DNA of 64,000 nt, from assembly GCA_023428755.1 (NCBI GenBank), contig JAEYWX010000019.1, positions 26,539-90,538 on the forward strand. The letters run 5' to 3'. This DNA comes from Bacteroidota bacterium. Its GTDB lineage: Bacteria; Bacteroidota; Bacteroidia; Chitinophagales; Chitinophagaceae. The translations under genes and the position numbers were made by a program. The notes below the pieces were generated by a model that had not been told where the DNA came from, did not search any database, and saw nothing but the letters and a program-made list of their open reading frames with translations. This document shows positions 34,242 through 44,180 of this stretch, piece after piece (position 1 is the stretch's first letter; the number at the start of each line of letters is the position of its first letter).

Positions 34242-35840
34242 TTATTTAAATGCCGGCAACACCAATTCATTCAGCTTACTTTTTTTCGCTGCCATTTTTT
34301 CTACCTCCTCAATGCTGCGTGGTGCAGCAGCTGAAATATTTTCGCCGCTTGTTTTTCCTATCACCACCACATCTTCGATCCGCACAGCAATATCCCACCA
34401 TTTCGGATCGCAGTTGCTTCCCTTGGGGATATACAAACCCGGCTCCACGGTCAGCACCATGTTTTCTTTTAATACCGTACTCGAAAATTTATCATGCACA
34501 TCAAGTCCCACGTGGTGCGAAACACCATGAATATAATACTGACCTACTTCTTTCACATTCTTGATAATACCCAGCTTCACCAATCCGTTGGCAAGAACTT
34601 CGGTAGCCTTTGCATTTAATTGCGGGTAGGGTGTTCCTTCTTTACAAAGTGTAAATACAGCTTCCTGCGCATCAAGCACCAGTTGATAAATAGCCCGTTG
34701 TTCGGTACTGAATTTTCCATTGGCCGGTACCGTACGTGTAACATCCGATGAATAACCATGGTACTCCGATGCCACATCCATCAGCACCAGTTGATTATTC
34801 ACCTGTGTAACATTGTTTTCGATATAGTGGAGGATGCAACCATTGGCTCCTGCACCTACAATGGGTGGATAACCTTCGCCTTCGGCGCCGTATTTTTTAT
34901 GAATGTATTCAAAGGTGCCCATCAGCTCTGTTTCCGACATAGCCGGATGAATGGCCTTCATCACTTCCACATGTGCAATAGCCGAGTAATAACTCGACTT
35001 ACGCATCAGCTCCAGCTCTTCCGGTGTTTTTATTTCACGCAGTAAACCCACCAGCTCATTATATGCATACGACTCAAACGACTTACGCTTCAGTTGTGCC
35101 ATCACTTTTACAAACGTGGCCGAATCCGGTTGTTGAATAAGCTCGTTCAGCAGCGGATCTTTTTTGTATTCATCGTCCTGCAACTGCTCCATTCTGGTTT
35201 TAAACCTGTTTACTCTCGCTGCAATATTCGCCACGGTTGAATATTTTAAGAGAATGGTATAATCTTCAATCAGGTATTTGCTCATACTTTTTTGGATGCC
35301 TGCCTTTTGCTTAAATGCATTGATCAGTGTTTGAAGCATTCCGGCTCCGGCATCATCGGGAAACGCATCATACAACACATGACTGAACCGGGTGAAATCA
35401 AGCGGAGAAGCTGCGAACTGTTCATCGTTGTACACATGTGTAAAACCCAGTTGCTCTTTCACACCTTCTATACCCAAACGCTTGCCGGTCCATCGCTCCA
35501 TCATCGCATTTCGTTTCTGTACAAAAAATAATTCGTTGTATGCTCCATCTGTGCCCTGTTGCATTTCCTTAAAAATGAGCAGCACAGCATTTGGTTCTTT
35601 ATAGCCGGCGAAATAATACAGATCAGGGTTGGGATGATAAGCATAATTCACATCTCTTGAAAACACACGTTCGGGATAAGCAAAAATGACTGCTACCGAA
35701 TTGGCGGGCATCAGTTTTCGCAAGGCATCACGTCGGCCCTTGTGAAATTCTTTACTTAAATAATCGGATGGCAAGGGTTGTTGTGCCATTGCGGTAAAAC
35801 ACAATACACTCAAAAGCAGTGCAGCAATTGGTTTGGTCAT
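34242..35840 (-). CDS. Secreted Xaa-Pro aminopeptidase (M24B)
   Basis: A 532-residue protein with signal peptide MTKPIAALLLSVLCFTAMAQ, an aminopeptidase P N-terminal domain (NPDLYYFAGYKEPNAVLLI), and a pita-bread metallopeptidase domain. Metal ligands are visible in LMDVASEYHGYSSDVTRTVP, YIHGVSHHVGLDVHD, LTVEPGLYIP and AVRIEDVVVIG. It removes N-terminal residues before proline and is likely periplasmic. The start at 35840 gives the signal peptide; a longer frame has none. Confidence 0.93.
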   Translation of the reverse strand: MTKPIAALLLSVLCFTAMAQQPLPSDYLSKEFHKGRRDALRKLMPANSVAVIFAYPERVFSRDVNYAYHPNPDLYYFAGYKEPNAVLLIFKEMQQGTDGAYNELFFVQKRNAMMERWTGKRLGIEGVKEQLGFTHVYNDEQFAASPLDFTRFSHVLYDAFPDDAGAGMLQTLINAFKQKAGIQKSMSKYLIEDYTILLKYSTVANIAARVNRFKTRMEQLQDDEYKKDPLLNELIQQPDSATFVKVMAQLKRKSFESYAYNELVGLLREIKTPEELELMRKSSYYSAIAHVEVMKAIHPAMSETELMGTFEYIHKKYGAEGEGYPPIVGAGANGCILHYIENNVTQVNNQLVLMDVASEYHGYSSDVTRTVPANGKFSTEQRAIYQLVLDAQEAVFTLCKEGTPYPQLNAKATEVLANGLVKLGIIKNVKEVGQYYIHGVSHHVGLDVHDKFSSTVLKENMVLTVEPGLYIPKGSNCDPKWWDIAVRIEDVVVIGKTSGENISAAAPRSIEEVEKMAAKKSKLNELVLPAFK

Positions 35841-36288
35841 GCGGATGCAGTTATTACAGGTGAGAAAGAGACTATACAAGCTGAATGTACAAAAAATATA
35901 GAAATCCCTTGTTGGTGATAGCTTCAACTTCGCACAACATGCATAACAAGGGCAGTTACACATAATTTAGTATGTGATAGTGCCGAACAGATCCCTCATG
36001 CTTCGGGATGACAGCTTTGGTGAACAGAATGCAGGAACATCAGCTATCAAGCATTATGCAGCACAGAGGATGATCGTATAAGTATTGCCGATGTTCACCA
36101 CAGTAGTACAAATGCCTAATCAAGGCGTAAACCGAAAACCAAGCTGTATATTGGTTTTCGGGGTCCTTTTTGGTTACTTTTTGGACAAGCAAAAAGTGAC
36201 AAAAGAATCTTTGCGCAGCAAAGCCATTTCGCTAAATCCCCATTGCATTCTTCATCGATAATTTCTACTTTGTTCTAAAACACTTTAT
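35841..36288. other. 448-bp gene-free stretch with repeat fragments
   Basis: Contains a fragment of the direct-repeat hairpin (35901-35966, CCCTTGTTGGTG...ATAACAAGGGCAG) and the left copy of the composite direct repeat (35985-36222). The last ~65 bp before the protease ATG hold no clear promoter. Confidence 0.65.
35985..36222 (+). repeat. Composite direct repeat, left copy (TCGGGATGACA arm plus covarying hairpins)
   Basis: Starts with one arm of the TCATCCCGA family (ACAGATCCCTC...CGGGATGACAGCTTT), then ~100 bp, then AATCAAGGCG and two hairpins: CCGAAAACCAA/TTGGTTTTCGG (36132-36161) and GTTACTTTTTG-GACAAG-CAAAAAGTGAC (36173-36200). The right copy is at 38250-38470, with compensating changes in both stems. 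Confidence 0.8.
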
Positions 36289-38127
36289 ATGAAAAACAGA
36301 AAACAAAATGTGGTGCCCGATAAAATTGATATCCGGGACAGAATGTATCAACCAGCCGTTACAACAGCGCCACGCAAAGAATTTATTCAGCAAATACAGT
36401 TGCCCATCCTGCATCAAAAAGAAACCAGTGCCTGCACCGGTTTTGCATTGGCAACGGTGGTGAATTATCTCGCACGCAAGATCGATTATGAACACAATAA
36501 AGATTTTACGGCATCACCGTTTATGTTGTATTCCATGGCCCGTCGTTACGATGAGTTTCCGGGCTATGTAAAAGATGAAGGTTCCAGTTTACGTGGTGCC
36601 ATCAAAGGCTGGCACAAACATGGCGCCTGCGAAAACCGTTTCTGGAAATCACTCCAAATGCCCAAGCCAAATATCACAGCTACAGAAGGTGACTGGTGGC
36701 TTAATTCAGTAAACTATCCGTTGGGTGCGTACTATCGTGTAGAACCAAAAAGTATTGAAGACATGCATTGCGCCATTAACGACCTGGGTATTTTGTATGC
36801 AAGTGCTGTTTGTCATGCAGGTTGGGATGAATTGAAAACATCGAAGCATCATGCATACAAAGAAATTCCCAATACAAGAGTAAAAGAGAGCGATGGTGGT
36901 CATGCCTTTGTGATTATTGGTTACAATCAAACAGGTTTTATCATTCAGAATTCATGGGGCAAAAGTTGGGGCACGGGTGGTTATGCTGTATTAACGTATG
37001 AAGACTGGCAACAGAATGCGATGGATTGCTGGGTAGCACAAATGGGTGTTACCACCGATCTGCATTTAGCCATTGCAGAATCGGCTACACTGCGTCTCGA
37101 TAAAAAAAGCAAAGTAGCCATTGCAACCGATCCGATTCTTAAAAAACGGGAACTCGATCCGTTTATCATTGATATGGAAAACAATGGCCGCTTAAGTAAC
37201 TCGGGTGAATACCGTACCACCGAAATGGATATTGAAGCATTAGTAACACAACACGCCGGTATTGCAAGAGAACGCTGGGGGTTAAAAAACAAACCGATGG
37301 ATGTAGCCATTTATGCACACGGTGGTTTGGTGGGCGAAAAATCGGCAGCCGAAAGTTATGCAGTGTGGTGTAAAAAATTATACGATGCACAGATCTTTCC
37401 CATCATGCTCATGTGGGAGACAGATATTTTCAACACCGTCAAAAATATGATCGAAGATAGTTTGCTCGGCCAGGAACCACGCATGACCGGTGGGCTCATC
37501 GACCGCATCATCAATTGGAAAGATGAACGGCTCGAACGACTGGCAGCACCTATTGGCAGCAAAGTATGGAAGGAGATGAAGGAGAATGCAAAAGCCATCA
37601 GTTACCAGAAAAACAGTGGCGGACAGTTGTTGTACAAACATGCAACTGCGCCGAAGAGTGAGTTAAAGAGTCATGTAAATATTCATTTGATCGGTCACTC
37701 GGCAGGCAGTATTGTGCACAGTCATTTGGTAGAGAAATTAGTGAGCCTTGGCTGGTCGTTTAAAACAATTCACTTTATGGCACCTGCTGTTACGAATGAA
37801 TTGTTTGATGCCACGGTTTTAAAAGCCATTCAGCAAAAGAAAGTAAGCAACTATTACCAGTATCATTTAAGTGATGAAATTGAACTGAAAGATAACTGCT
37901 CCATCTATTCCAAATCACTGTTGTACTAAGTCTCTAATTCATTTGAGCCCGGCAGGAAAACACCCATCTTAGGCATGCAGAAATTTTTTGAAAAAGAAAG
38001 CCGGTATAAGATCGCAGCCATCAGATCATTTCACAGTCCGGGTGTGCACAGCAAAAGCACATCGCATGGCGGATTTGATAATGATGTAGCAACGATCGAT
38101 ACGATCATTAAGCAGATTAAGAAGTAG
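36289..38127 (+). pseudogene. Papain-like protease / alpha-beta hydrolase fusion with in-frame stop
   Basis: The N-terminal ~260 residues are a C1-family cysteine protease: DKIDIRDRMY, catalytic Cys in HQKETSACTGFALAT, His in SDGGHAFVIIGYN, Asn in IIQNSWGKSWGTGGY. The C-terminal half carries a hydrolase elbow, LIGHSAGSIVHSHL (GxSxG). No signal peptide is seen. Reading stops at TAA 37927-37929 after SKSLLY (546 residues), but the same frame then continues VSNSFEPGRKTPILGMQKFF...IDTIIKQIKK to TAG 38125-38127, making 612 residues if read through. The tail looks like genuine protein, so a nonsense mutation is likely. Both catalytic centres lie before the stop. Confidence 0.8.
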
Positions 38128-38142
38128 GGTGGTAAAAGGAAT

Positions 38143-38280
38143 CCGTCATGTCGACGATAGAGCCTGTGCAGCTTTACGTCAAGACATCTCTGCGTACACG
38201 AATTGTTACAATACAATTATACAGATCGAATAACAACACTCTAATGATGTAGAGATCCCTCCTTATGTCGGGATGACAGC
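38143..38280. repeat. Degenerate TCATCCCGA-family palindrome
   Basis: CGTCATGTCGACGATAGAGCC at the left is a decayed arm; the right arm AGAGATCCCTCC-n-GTCGGGATGACAGC is well kept. The central part is unlike the copies at 25141 and 25631. Confidence 0.6.
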
Positions 38281-38470
38281 TTTATTAGGCGGCAGTGTAA
38301 GCTCCAATCATTGATCACTATGTAACACCGTTTGATGATCGTGTGCGTACAAATGTATTTCACTACAGTAGTAAAGGGCTTAATCAAGGCGTTAACCGAA
38401 TTCGTGTTGTATATCGAATTCGGGGTCTTTTTTGTTTCTTTTTGGACAAGCAAAAAGAAAAGAGAAATTT
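38250..38470 (+). repeat. Composite direct repeat, right copy
   Basis: AGATCCCTC...GTCGGGATGACAGCTTT, then ACTACAGTAGTAAAGGGCTTAATCAAGGCG, then the hairpins CCGAATTCG/CGAATTCGG (38396-38423) and TTTCTTTTTG-GACAAG-CAAAAAGAAA (38435-38460). The stems differ in sequence from the left copy but still pair, and the GACAAG loop is unchanged. Confidence 0.8.
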
Positions 38471-38624
38471 CTTAGAGAAAGAATAATCAAGATGCTATTG
38501 ACAAATAAAAGCAGATTACGAAGTTGTGTTGTATGCATCAACAATTAACTGCATGCAAACATGAATACATTTAAAAAGTTGAGCGGGCATTACGAATTAC
38601 CGGGAAGAGATGACTGTACTGCAG

Positions 38625-41111
38625 TTAATTTCTCCTCAACAATTTCCATATTTCAATCCAGCAGGTACTTACCAACGCAACCGCAATACAGGTAAGCAGA
38701 ACGGGAGCCGTTAATGATTGCAGGCGAAACAGATCCTGCAGAAAAGGTACATACAGCAATGCGGCTATAAATAAAACCGTGAATGAAAGAATGAGCAACA
38801 CAAGGTTGTTTTTATACCGGATGGTTTGAAACACAGAATAACGAAACGAACGGTTGACCAGCGTAAGGAAAATATTACTGCATAACAGTGTAATAAAAAT
38901 AACGGTGCGGATCATTTCTTCCGCACTGCCGGCCTGCATATAATAATAGCCAATACTGAGGCAGCCGGCTGTGATCATAAGCCCCTGTATAATACTGATG
39001 GCTAACTGTTTCAGTGAAAGAAAGGTAGCACCCATTTTTCGTGGTGGCCTGTTCATGGTGCCGGGTTCCATTGGTTCATTTTCATAAATGATGGAGCAGG
39101 TGGGCCCCATGATCAACTCGAGGAAAATTACATGTACCGGAGAAAAAATATCTGTAAAGGTCCAGGCAAGTAACAGGGGCAGGGTAACAATCAGTATGAT
39201 GGGGATATGAATGGATACGATATACTGAATGGCTTTTTTCAGGTTATCGTAAATTTTTCTACCCAGTGCCACTGCATCTGTCATGTGAACAAGATCATCA
39301 TCTGTGAGTATAAGCGATGCGGCATTCTTTGCTACTTCACTGCCACGTTTTCCCATGGCAATTCCAATATGAGCGGCTTTCAATGCCGGACCATCATTAA
39401 CGCCATCGCCTGTCATCGCTACTACTTCTCCGTTTTCTTTTAACGCATCAATTACTTTTAATTTTGCTTGGGGAAACATGCGTGCAAAAATGCTGACCTG
39501 TTGTACCCGTTGCTGCAGTTCTTCGGTGCTGAGTAACAAAACTTCTTTACCGGTTACTACTTCCCGGTTGTGATTGAGTTGTATTTCATCTGCAATAGCG
39601 ACTGCTGTTTCAGGATAATCACCGGTGATCATTTTTACTCTGATGCCTGCATCATTAAAGGTGCGGATGGTTTGCCGGATGTTTTCTTTCGGCGGATCAT
39701 GAAATACAATCAATCCCAAAAACTCAAATGCAAATTCCTGTTGCGAAACCGGCCACTTGTGTTCGTGCCAGCTGCCTTTTCCAACTCCTAATACACGATA
39801 ACCCGATTTTGCATGGAGCAGTACCTGTTCTTCAATTTTTTTTAATGCAGCGATCGGTAAATTGGTTTGATGAAGAATCGCTTCCGGTGCACCCTTGGCC
39901 GCAATGATCACTGTTCCATTTGCATCTTTAAAAATATGCGTCATCATGGGAGGTGTGCCGCCAATTGGATATTCATGTATCTGTTGAAACAGCGTTCGCT
40001 TATCGGTTGCTGCAGTGGATGCATACAACTGGTGAATAGCTTTTTCCATCGGATCGAACGGCGTTGTTTCGCTGCTCCACATTGCATATTCCAACACTTG
40101 TTCCGGAAGAGGGTTGTTTTCTTTTACAGCAATGGAACTGCCGGTTGCTGCATCATACAGGTACGCAATACTCATTTTGTTTTGAGTAAGTGTACCGGTT
40201 TTATCGGCACAGATTACTGTAGCAGAGCCGAGTGTTTCCACAAACTGCGGTTGCTTTACAATGATCTGGTTTTTTAATAAACGAAATGCGCCCAATGCCT
40301 GGAAGGTGCTGAAGGCAACCGGAATTTCTTCGGGCAAAATACTCATGGCTAACGTAAGCCCCTGCAGAAACGATGCAATAAAATTTCCTGATTGATAAAA
40401 ATGATAACCAACTACCAGTACAAATGCAACTGCACCTGCCCACACCATTTTTTTTACAAATGATTTGATCTGCTGCTGCAGCGGTGTTTTTTCGACTCGT
40501 ATATCTTTTAACGACAAACCAATTTTACCAAACATGGTCTTCAATCCAACTGCTTCTACTTTTATGGTTGCACTTCCGCTTACTACAAGTGTGCCTTTGT
40601 ACACAGTATTTTTGTTTGAAGCTGTTTTCGTTACGGCAAATGATTCGCCGGTAAGGATCGATTCGTTCACGGAAAAATCATTTGATGCAATCAATAGTCC
40701 GTCAGCCGCTATGATTTCACCTTCTTCGGCCAGCAAAATATCGCCTGTTACAATATCCTCTGTTGCTATTTCTGTGATACTGCCATTCCGGATCACCTTT
40801 GCATGTGGTGCTGATAATTTCTTCAGCGCCAGTATGGCGTTTCTGCTGCGATACTCCTGGAACAGGGAAATGCCGGCCACAATAAAAATTGAAATGAGCA
40901 TGATGATGCCTTCCTGGAATTGCCCCACGGCAAAATAAATAATGCAGGCAGCCAGTAACAAAATGAACATGGGCTCCAGTACTACTTCTTTCAAAACATT
41001 GAGCAGTACCCGGTCTTCCTGCAGTTCAAATGAATTACTGCCATGTTGCTGACGGCTGAGATCGGCTTCTGCAGTTGTGAGTCCAGTTGGGAGATTTGTT
41101 CTTGTTTTCAC
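38625..41111 (-). CDS. Cation-translocating P-type ATPase (P2 type)
   Basis: An 828-residue inner-membrane pump with an N-terminal cation-ATPase domain (TGLTTAEADLSRQQHGSNSFE), actuator TGES loop (ESILTGESFAV), membrane ion site MSILPEEIPVAFSTF, phosphorylation site CADKTGTLTQNKM and hinge MTGDGVNDGPALKAAHIGIAMG. The PEEIP motif is the P2A (calcium-type) form, although the ion, Ca2+ or Mn2+, is not certain. It is monocistronic between a repeat region and pcm. Confidence 0.92.
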   Translation of the reverse strand: MKTRTNLPTGLTTAEADLSRQQHGSNSFELQEDRVLLNVLKEVVLEPMFILLLAACIIYFAVGQFQEGIIMLISIFIVAGISLFQEYRSRNAILALKKLSAPHAKVIRNGSITEIATEDIVTGDILLAEEGEIIAADGLLIASNDFSVNESILTGESFAVTKTASNKNTVYKGTLVVSGSATIKVEAVGLKTMFGKIGLSLKDIRVEKTPLQQQIKSFVKKMVWAGAVAFVLVVGYHFYQSGNFIASFLQGLTLAMSILPEEIPVAFSTFQALGAFRLLKNQIIVKQPQFVETLGSATVICADKTGTLTQNKMSIAYLYDAATGSSIAVKENNPLPEQVLEYAMWSSETTPFDPMEKAIHQLYASTAATDKRTLFQQIHEYPIGGTPPMMTHIFKDANGTVIIAAKGAPEAILHQTNLPIAALKKIEEQVLLHAKSGYRVLGVGKGSWHEHKWPVSQQEFAFEFLGLIVFHDPPKENIRQTIRTFNDAGIRVKMITGDYPETAVAIADEIQLNHNREVVTGKEVLLLSTEELQQRVQQVSIFARMFPQAKLKVIDALKENGEVVAMTGDGVNDGPALKAAHIGIAMGKRGSEVAKNAASLILTDDDLVHMTDAVALGRKIYDNLKKAIQYIVSIHIPIILIVTLPLLLAWTFTDIFSPVHVIFLELIMGPTCSIIYENEPMEPGTMNRPPRKMGATFLSLKQLAISIIQGLMITAGCLSIGYYYMQAGSAEEMIRTVIFITLLCSNIFLTLVNRSFRYSVFQTIRYKNNLVLLILSFTVLFIAALLYVPFLQDLFRLQSLTAPVLLTCIAVALVSTCWIEIWKLLRRN

Positions 41112-41263
41112 ACTGAAATTTACCAGATTTTTTCTGTTAAGTCAGTTGGGTTTTTTAAGCATGCGTGTTGACAGGAAGCTGACTCCCATTCAAATTGGTT
41201 GTTAAACCTGTGCGTTCGGTAATAAGTAATCAGGAATAAAGTGTCAGCAGTTCCTAAACGTAT

Positions 41264-41929
41264 TTACATCCCATTCTGTTTGCCAACCAGCATAGGTACA
41301 AACGAAAATGCATCAAACAGTTCTTCACTGTACGAGCCATCAGCAAGTTTAGTTAAGCGTTTCATGCGTTGTATATCGCCTTCATCAACCGGTATCACCA
41401 TTTTGGCACCGGTTTTCATTTGTTCGATCAGCTTCGGGGGAACAAATGGAGCCGCTGCAGTAATAATTACTTTGTCGAACGGGGCATAAGTGGGCAGTCC
41501 TTCAAACCCGTCACCAAAAAAGAATTTAATGTTGAGGTATTTCTTCAGAAAGGGGAATGCGGTTTTATTAAAGTCAAATAGTTTTTTTTGCCGTTCAATG
41601 GTAAATACTTGTGCATTCATTTCTGCCAGTACGCATGCCTGGTAGGCACTGCCGGTACCGATTTCCAGTACTTTTTCGTAAGGTTTTACTTCCAGTAACT
41701 GTGTTTGATAGGCAACCGTATAAGGCTGTGAAATCGTTTGCCCTTCGCCGATCGGAAATGCACGGTCTTCGTAAGCAATTTCATCAAATGCAGTGTCTAA
41801 AAAATAATGGCGGGGGAGATTGTTGATGGCTTCCAGCACCCGCTCATATGTAATGCCTTTGCTGCGCAGCACATCCACTAACTTTTTCCGTAATCCTTTG
41901 TGGCGGTAACTATCTTCAAAACGTCTCAT
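41264..41929 (-). CDS. pcm: Protein-L-isoaspartate O-methyltransferase
   Basis: Repairs isoaspartyl residues in aged proteins using SAM. The 221-residue protein has DTAFDEIAYEDRAFPIGEGQTISQP, the SAM site VLEIGTGSAYQACVLAEM, and FEGLPTYAPFDKVIITAAAPFVP. The start MRRFEDSYRHKG at 41929 is preferred; MQLF 12 nt upstream is possible. Confidence 0.93.
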   Translation of the reverse strand: MRRFEDSYRHKGLRKKLVDVLRSKGITYERVLEAINNLPRHYFLDTAFDEIAYEDRAFPIGEGQTISQPYTVAYQTQLLEVKPYEKVLEIGTGSAYQACVLAEMNAQVFTIERQKKLFDFNKTAFPFLKKYLNIKFFFGDGFEGLPTYAPFDKVIITAAAPFVPPKLIEQMKTGAKMVIPVDEGDIQRMKRLTKLADGSYSEELFDAFSFVPMLVGKQNGM

Positions 41930-42097
41930 AAACAACTGCAAAATAAGAAAGCTGCGTCAATTGATGCCGGTTTAAATTTCTTCTCACAGCACCGACGGTC
42001 TGTTATGCCTGCTACACCCTTTTCAAAAAAAGTTTAAAAATTTCTGTAACAATTCTGTAACCCCTGTATCATAACTGAAATTTTAAAACATTCCGCA

Positions 42098-42931
42098 ATG
42101 AAAAAACATGTTATTCTCTTTGTCGTTGGTCTTTTCCTGCTCGTTCAAAGCAATGCACAGCAGGCGTTTCGTGTAACTGTAACCGGCAAAGGTGCCCCTG
42201 TGTTGTTATTTCCGGGTTTTGCCTGCACCGGTGAGGTGTTTGATGAAACAGTAAAAGTATTGTCAAAGCAATACGAATGTCACGTGTTCACCTTTGCTGG
42301 TTTTGGAACGGTGCCGGCAATTGAAATGCCCTGGCTGCCGAAAATAAAAGACCAGGTTGCGGCCTATGTAAAAGAGAAGAAAATGAAGAAGCCAACGATC
42401 ATTGGTCATAGTTTGGGTGGTACCCTGGGCTTGTGGTTAGCTGCAACAGAGCAAACATTGTTTAAAAAAGTAATTGCGGTGGATGCTTTGCCCTGCACAG
42501 GCGCATTGATGATGCCCAACTACAATGCTGCAACAATGGTGTACGATAATCCTTACAGTAAACAAATGCTGGCGGCCGATACCGCTACTATACGGATGCA
42601 GGCCATTCAGCAGGTGTCGTTTATGATGTTGAATAAAGAGAAGCAAAGCAAGGTGGTGGACTGGATGATGATGACCAACCGGAAAACATATGTGTATGGT
42701 TATATTGATTTGCTTAAATTGGATTTGCGTGACGATATTGCGAATATCAAAATACCGGTAGTGGTATTAGCAGCAACACATCCCAATAAAGCTATGATTG
42801 AAAAAACATACAATGAACAATTTGCAAAGCTGGAGAACAAAGTGATTCACTATGCAGATAAGTCGGCACATTTTGTAATGTATGATCAGCCGGAGTGGTA
42901 CATAACCAAAATCAACGAAAACATTCAATAA
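42098..42931 (+). CDS. Secreted alpha/beta hydrolase
   Basis: A 277-residue protein with signal peptide MKKHVILFVVGLFLLVQSNAQ and an alpha/beta hydrolase fold: oxyanion region LLFPGFACTGEVFD, nucleophile elbow IGHSLGGTLGLWLA, and the late Asp/His region VLAATHPNK and DKSAHFVMYDQPEWY. The substrate is unknown. It ends one base before the sigma-factor start codon, so the hydrolase and the ECF sigma factor share a message. Confidence 0.88.
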   Translation: MKKHVILFVVGLFLLVQSNAQQAFRVTVTGKGAPVLLFPGFACTGEVFDETVKVLSKQYECHVFTFAGFGTVPAIEMPWLPKIKDQVAAYVKEKKMKKPTIIGHSLGGTLGLWLAATEQTLFKKVIAVDALPCTGALMMPNYNAATMVYDNPYSKQMLAADTATIRMQAIQQVSFMMLNKEKQSKVVDWMMMTNRKTYVYGYIDLLKLDLRDDIANIKIPVVVLAATHPNKAMIEKTYNEQFAKLENKVIHYADKSAHFVMYDQPEWYITKINENIQ

Positions 42932-42932
42932 A

Positions 42933-43418
42933 GTGGCAGATCAGCAATTGTTTAACAGCATCTATGAAACACACTACGACAAAGTGTTTCGTCTCTGTAA
43001 GGGTTATTTCAACGGGCATGAAGGAATGGCGGGCGATGCTGCACAGGAAATTTTTCTGAAAGTATGGCAACACCTGGATGGTTTTCGTGGCGACGCAAAG
43101 ATCAGTACCTGGCTCTACCGCATTGCCGTAAATACCTGTCTGTTGCATTTGCGTAGGCCGGCTGTTAAGAAAGAAATTAAAACCGAAGCGTTGCCTGATG
43201 TGGCGGCTGAGGAATACAACCCGGTGATGGAAGAGCGGTTAAAGAAAATGTATGGCTGTATTCAGCAGTTAGATGAAACAGGGAAAATGATCATCCTGAT
43301 GGTACTGGAAGGATTGGAATACAGTGCCATTGCAGAAGTGGTGGGCAGTACCGAAGAAACACTGCGTGTTCGCATTCACAGTATTAAAAAACAACTTTCA
43401 ATTTGTGTACAGTTATGA
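42933..43418 (+). CDS. ECF-type RNA polymerase sigma factor
   Basis: A 161-residue sigma-70 family protein with region 2 (DAAQEIFLKVWQHLDGFRGDAKISTWLYRIAVNTCLLHLRR) and region 4 (KMIILMVLEGLEYSAIAEVVGSTEETLRVRIHSIKKQL). It starts with GTG (VADQQLFNSIYE), one base after the hydrolase stop, and its stop overlaps the next start as ATGA, which suggests coupled translation. The partner membrane protein may be its anti-sigma factor. Confidence 0.9.
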   Translation: MADQQLFNSIYETHYDKVFRLCKGYFNGHEGMAGDAAQEIFLKVWQHLDGFRGDAKISTWLYRIAVNTCLLHLRRPAVKKEIKTEALPDVAAEEYNPVMEERLKKMYGCIQQLDETGKMIILMVLEGLEYSAIAEVVGSTEETLRVRIHSIKKQLSICVQL

Positions 43419-43990
43419 TATCATTTACAGATTTAGAAAACGCATGGCAGCAGCAGGGAGCAGGAGCAAAGCCTTCGCCTGAACGTATGCTGCAACTGGC
43501 AGAACAAAAAACAAAACAGGTAAAAGCAAAACATCTTATAACGATTGCTCTTCTGTCAATCACTGTGCTGCTGATCATTTGGTATTTTGCAACCTATGCA
43601 GCAGTAACATTCAATCAGTTTTCCATAGGATTGTTATTGATGATTGGTTCGCTGCTGATCCGTATTGTTATTGAAGTGATCAGTTACAGCAAACTCCGGA
43701 AAATGGATATGCGGGTTGATTTTAAAACGTATGCTGCGCATTTAACCCGGTTTTACAAAAAGCGTCGGGTGCTGCATTTTATTCTTACGCCGTTACTATA
43801 TGCTGCTTATGTAACCGGGTTTGTTCTGCTGTTGCAGGTATTTCAGGAACAGTTTACAAAAGGATTTTATTATTACTTGCTTGTTTCCGGATTCGGAAGT
43901 TTGCTGGTGCTGGCCTGGGTGATCCTGCAATCAAACAGGCGTGAATTAAAAATGCTAGCACATTTACAGCAAAGCCTTGATAACGTGTAG
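43415..43990 (+). CDS. Four-helix membrane protein, possible anti-sigma factor
   Basis: A 191-residue protein with a ~40-residue cytoplasmic N-terminus (MISFTDLENAWQQQGAGAKPSPERMLQLAEQKTKQVKAK) and four membrane segments (around HLITIALLSITVLLIIWYF, SIGLLLMIGSLLIRIVIEV, LHFILTPLLYAAYVTGFVLL and YYLLVSGFGSLLVLAWVIL). No anti-sigma domain family is recognised. The ATGA overlap with the ECF sigma gene and the short cytoplasmic head are what suggest an anti-sigma role. Confidence 0.7.
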   Translation: MISFTDLENAWQQQGAGAKPSPERMLQLAEQKTKQVKAKHLITIALLSITVLLIIWYFATYAAVTFNQFSIGLLLMIGSLLIRIVIEVISYSKLRKMDMRVDFKTYAAHLTRFYKKRRVLHFILTPLLYAAYVTGFVLLLQVFQEQFTKGFYYYLLVSGFGSLLVLAWVILQSNRRELKMLAHLQQSLDNV

Positions 43991-44180
43991 ACAAAGAGAA
44001 GGCTACGGTGCAGATTTGCAGTGCGATGATCGATCATGTATGTTTTTTGCTGCAGATTTTAATCTTAACAATGTTTTACTGTCAACAATTTTTGGTTGTG
44101 CAATGCGTTTTTTAATTTGTTAGAGCAAATCCGAGCGGGAATCAGCATGTTGCCGCAACTTTCATCTAAACCGTACCCAT

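Larger units (their letters stand above)
38128..38624. other. 497-bp gene-free stretch with repeats
   Basis: Contains a degenerate TCATCCCGA-family palindrome (38143-38280) overlapping the right composite direct repeat (38250-38470). The last 150 bp before the ATPase stop hold nothing recognisable. Confidence 0.6.
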
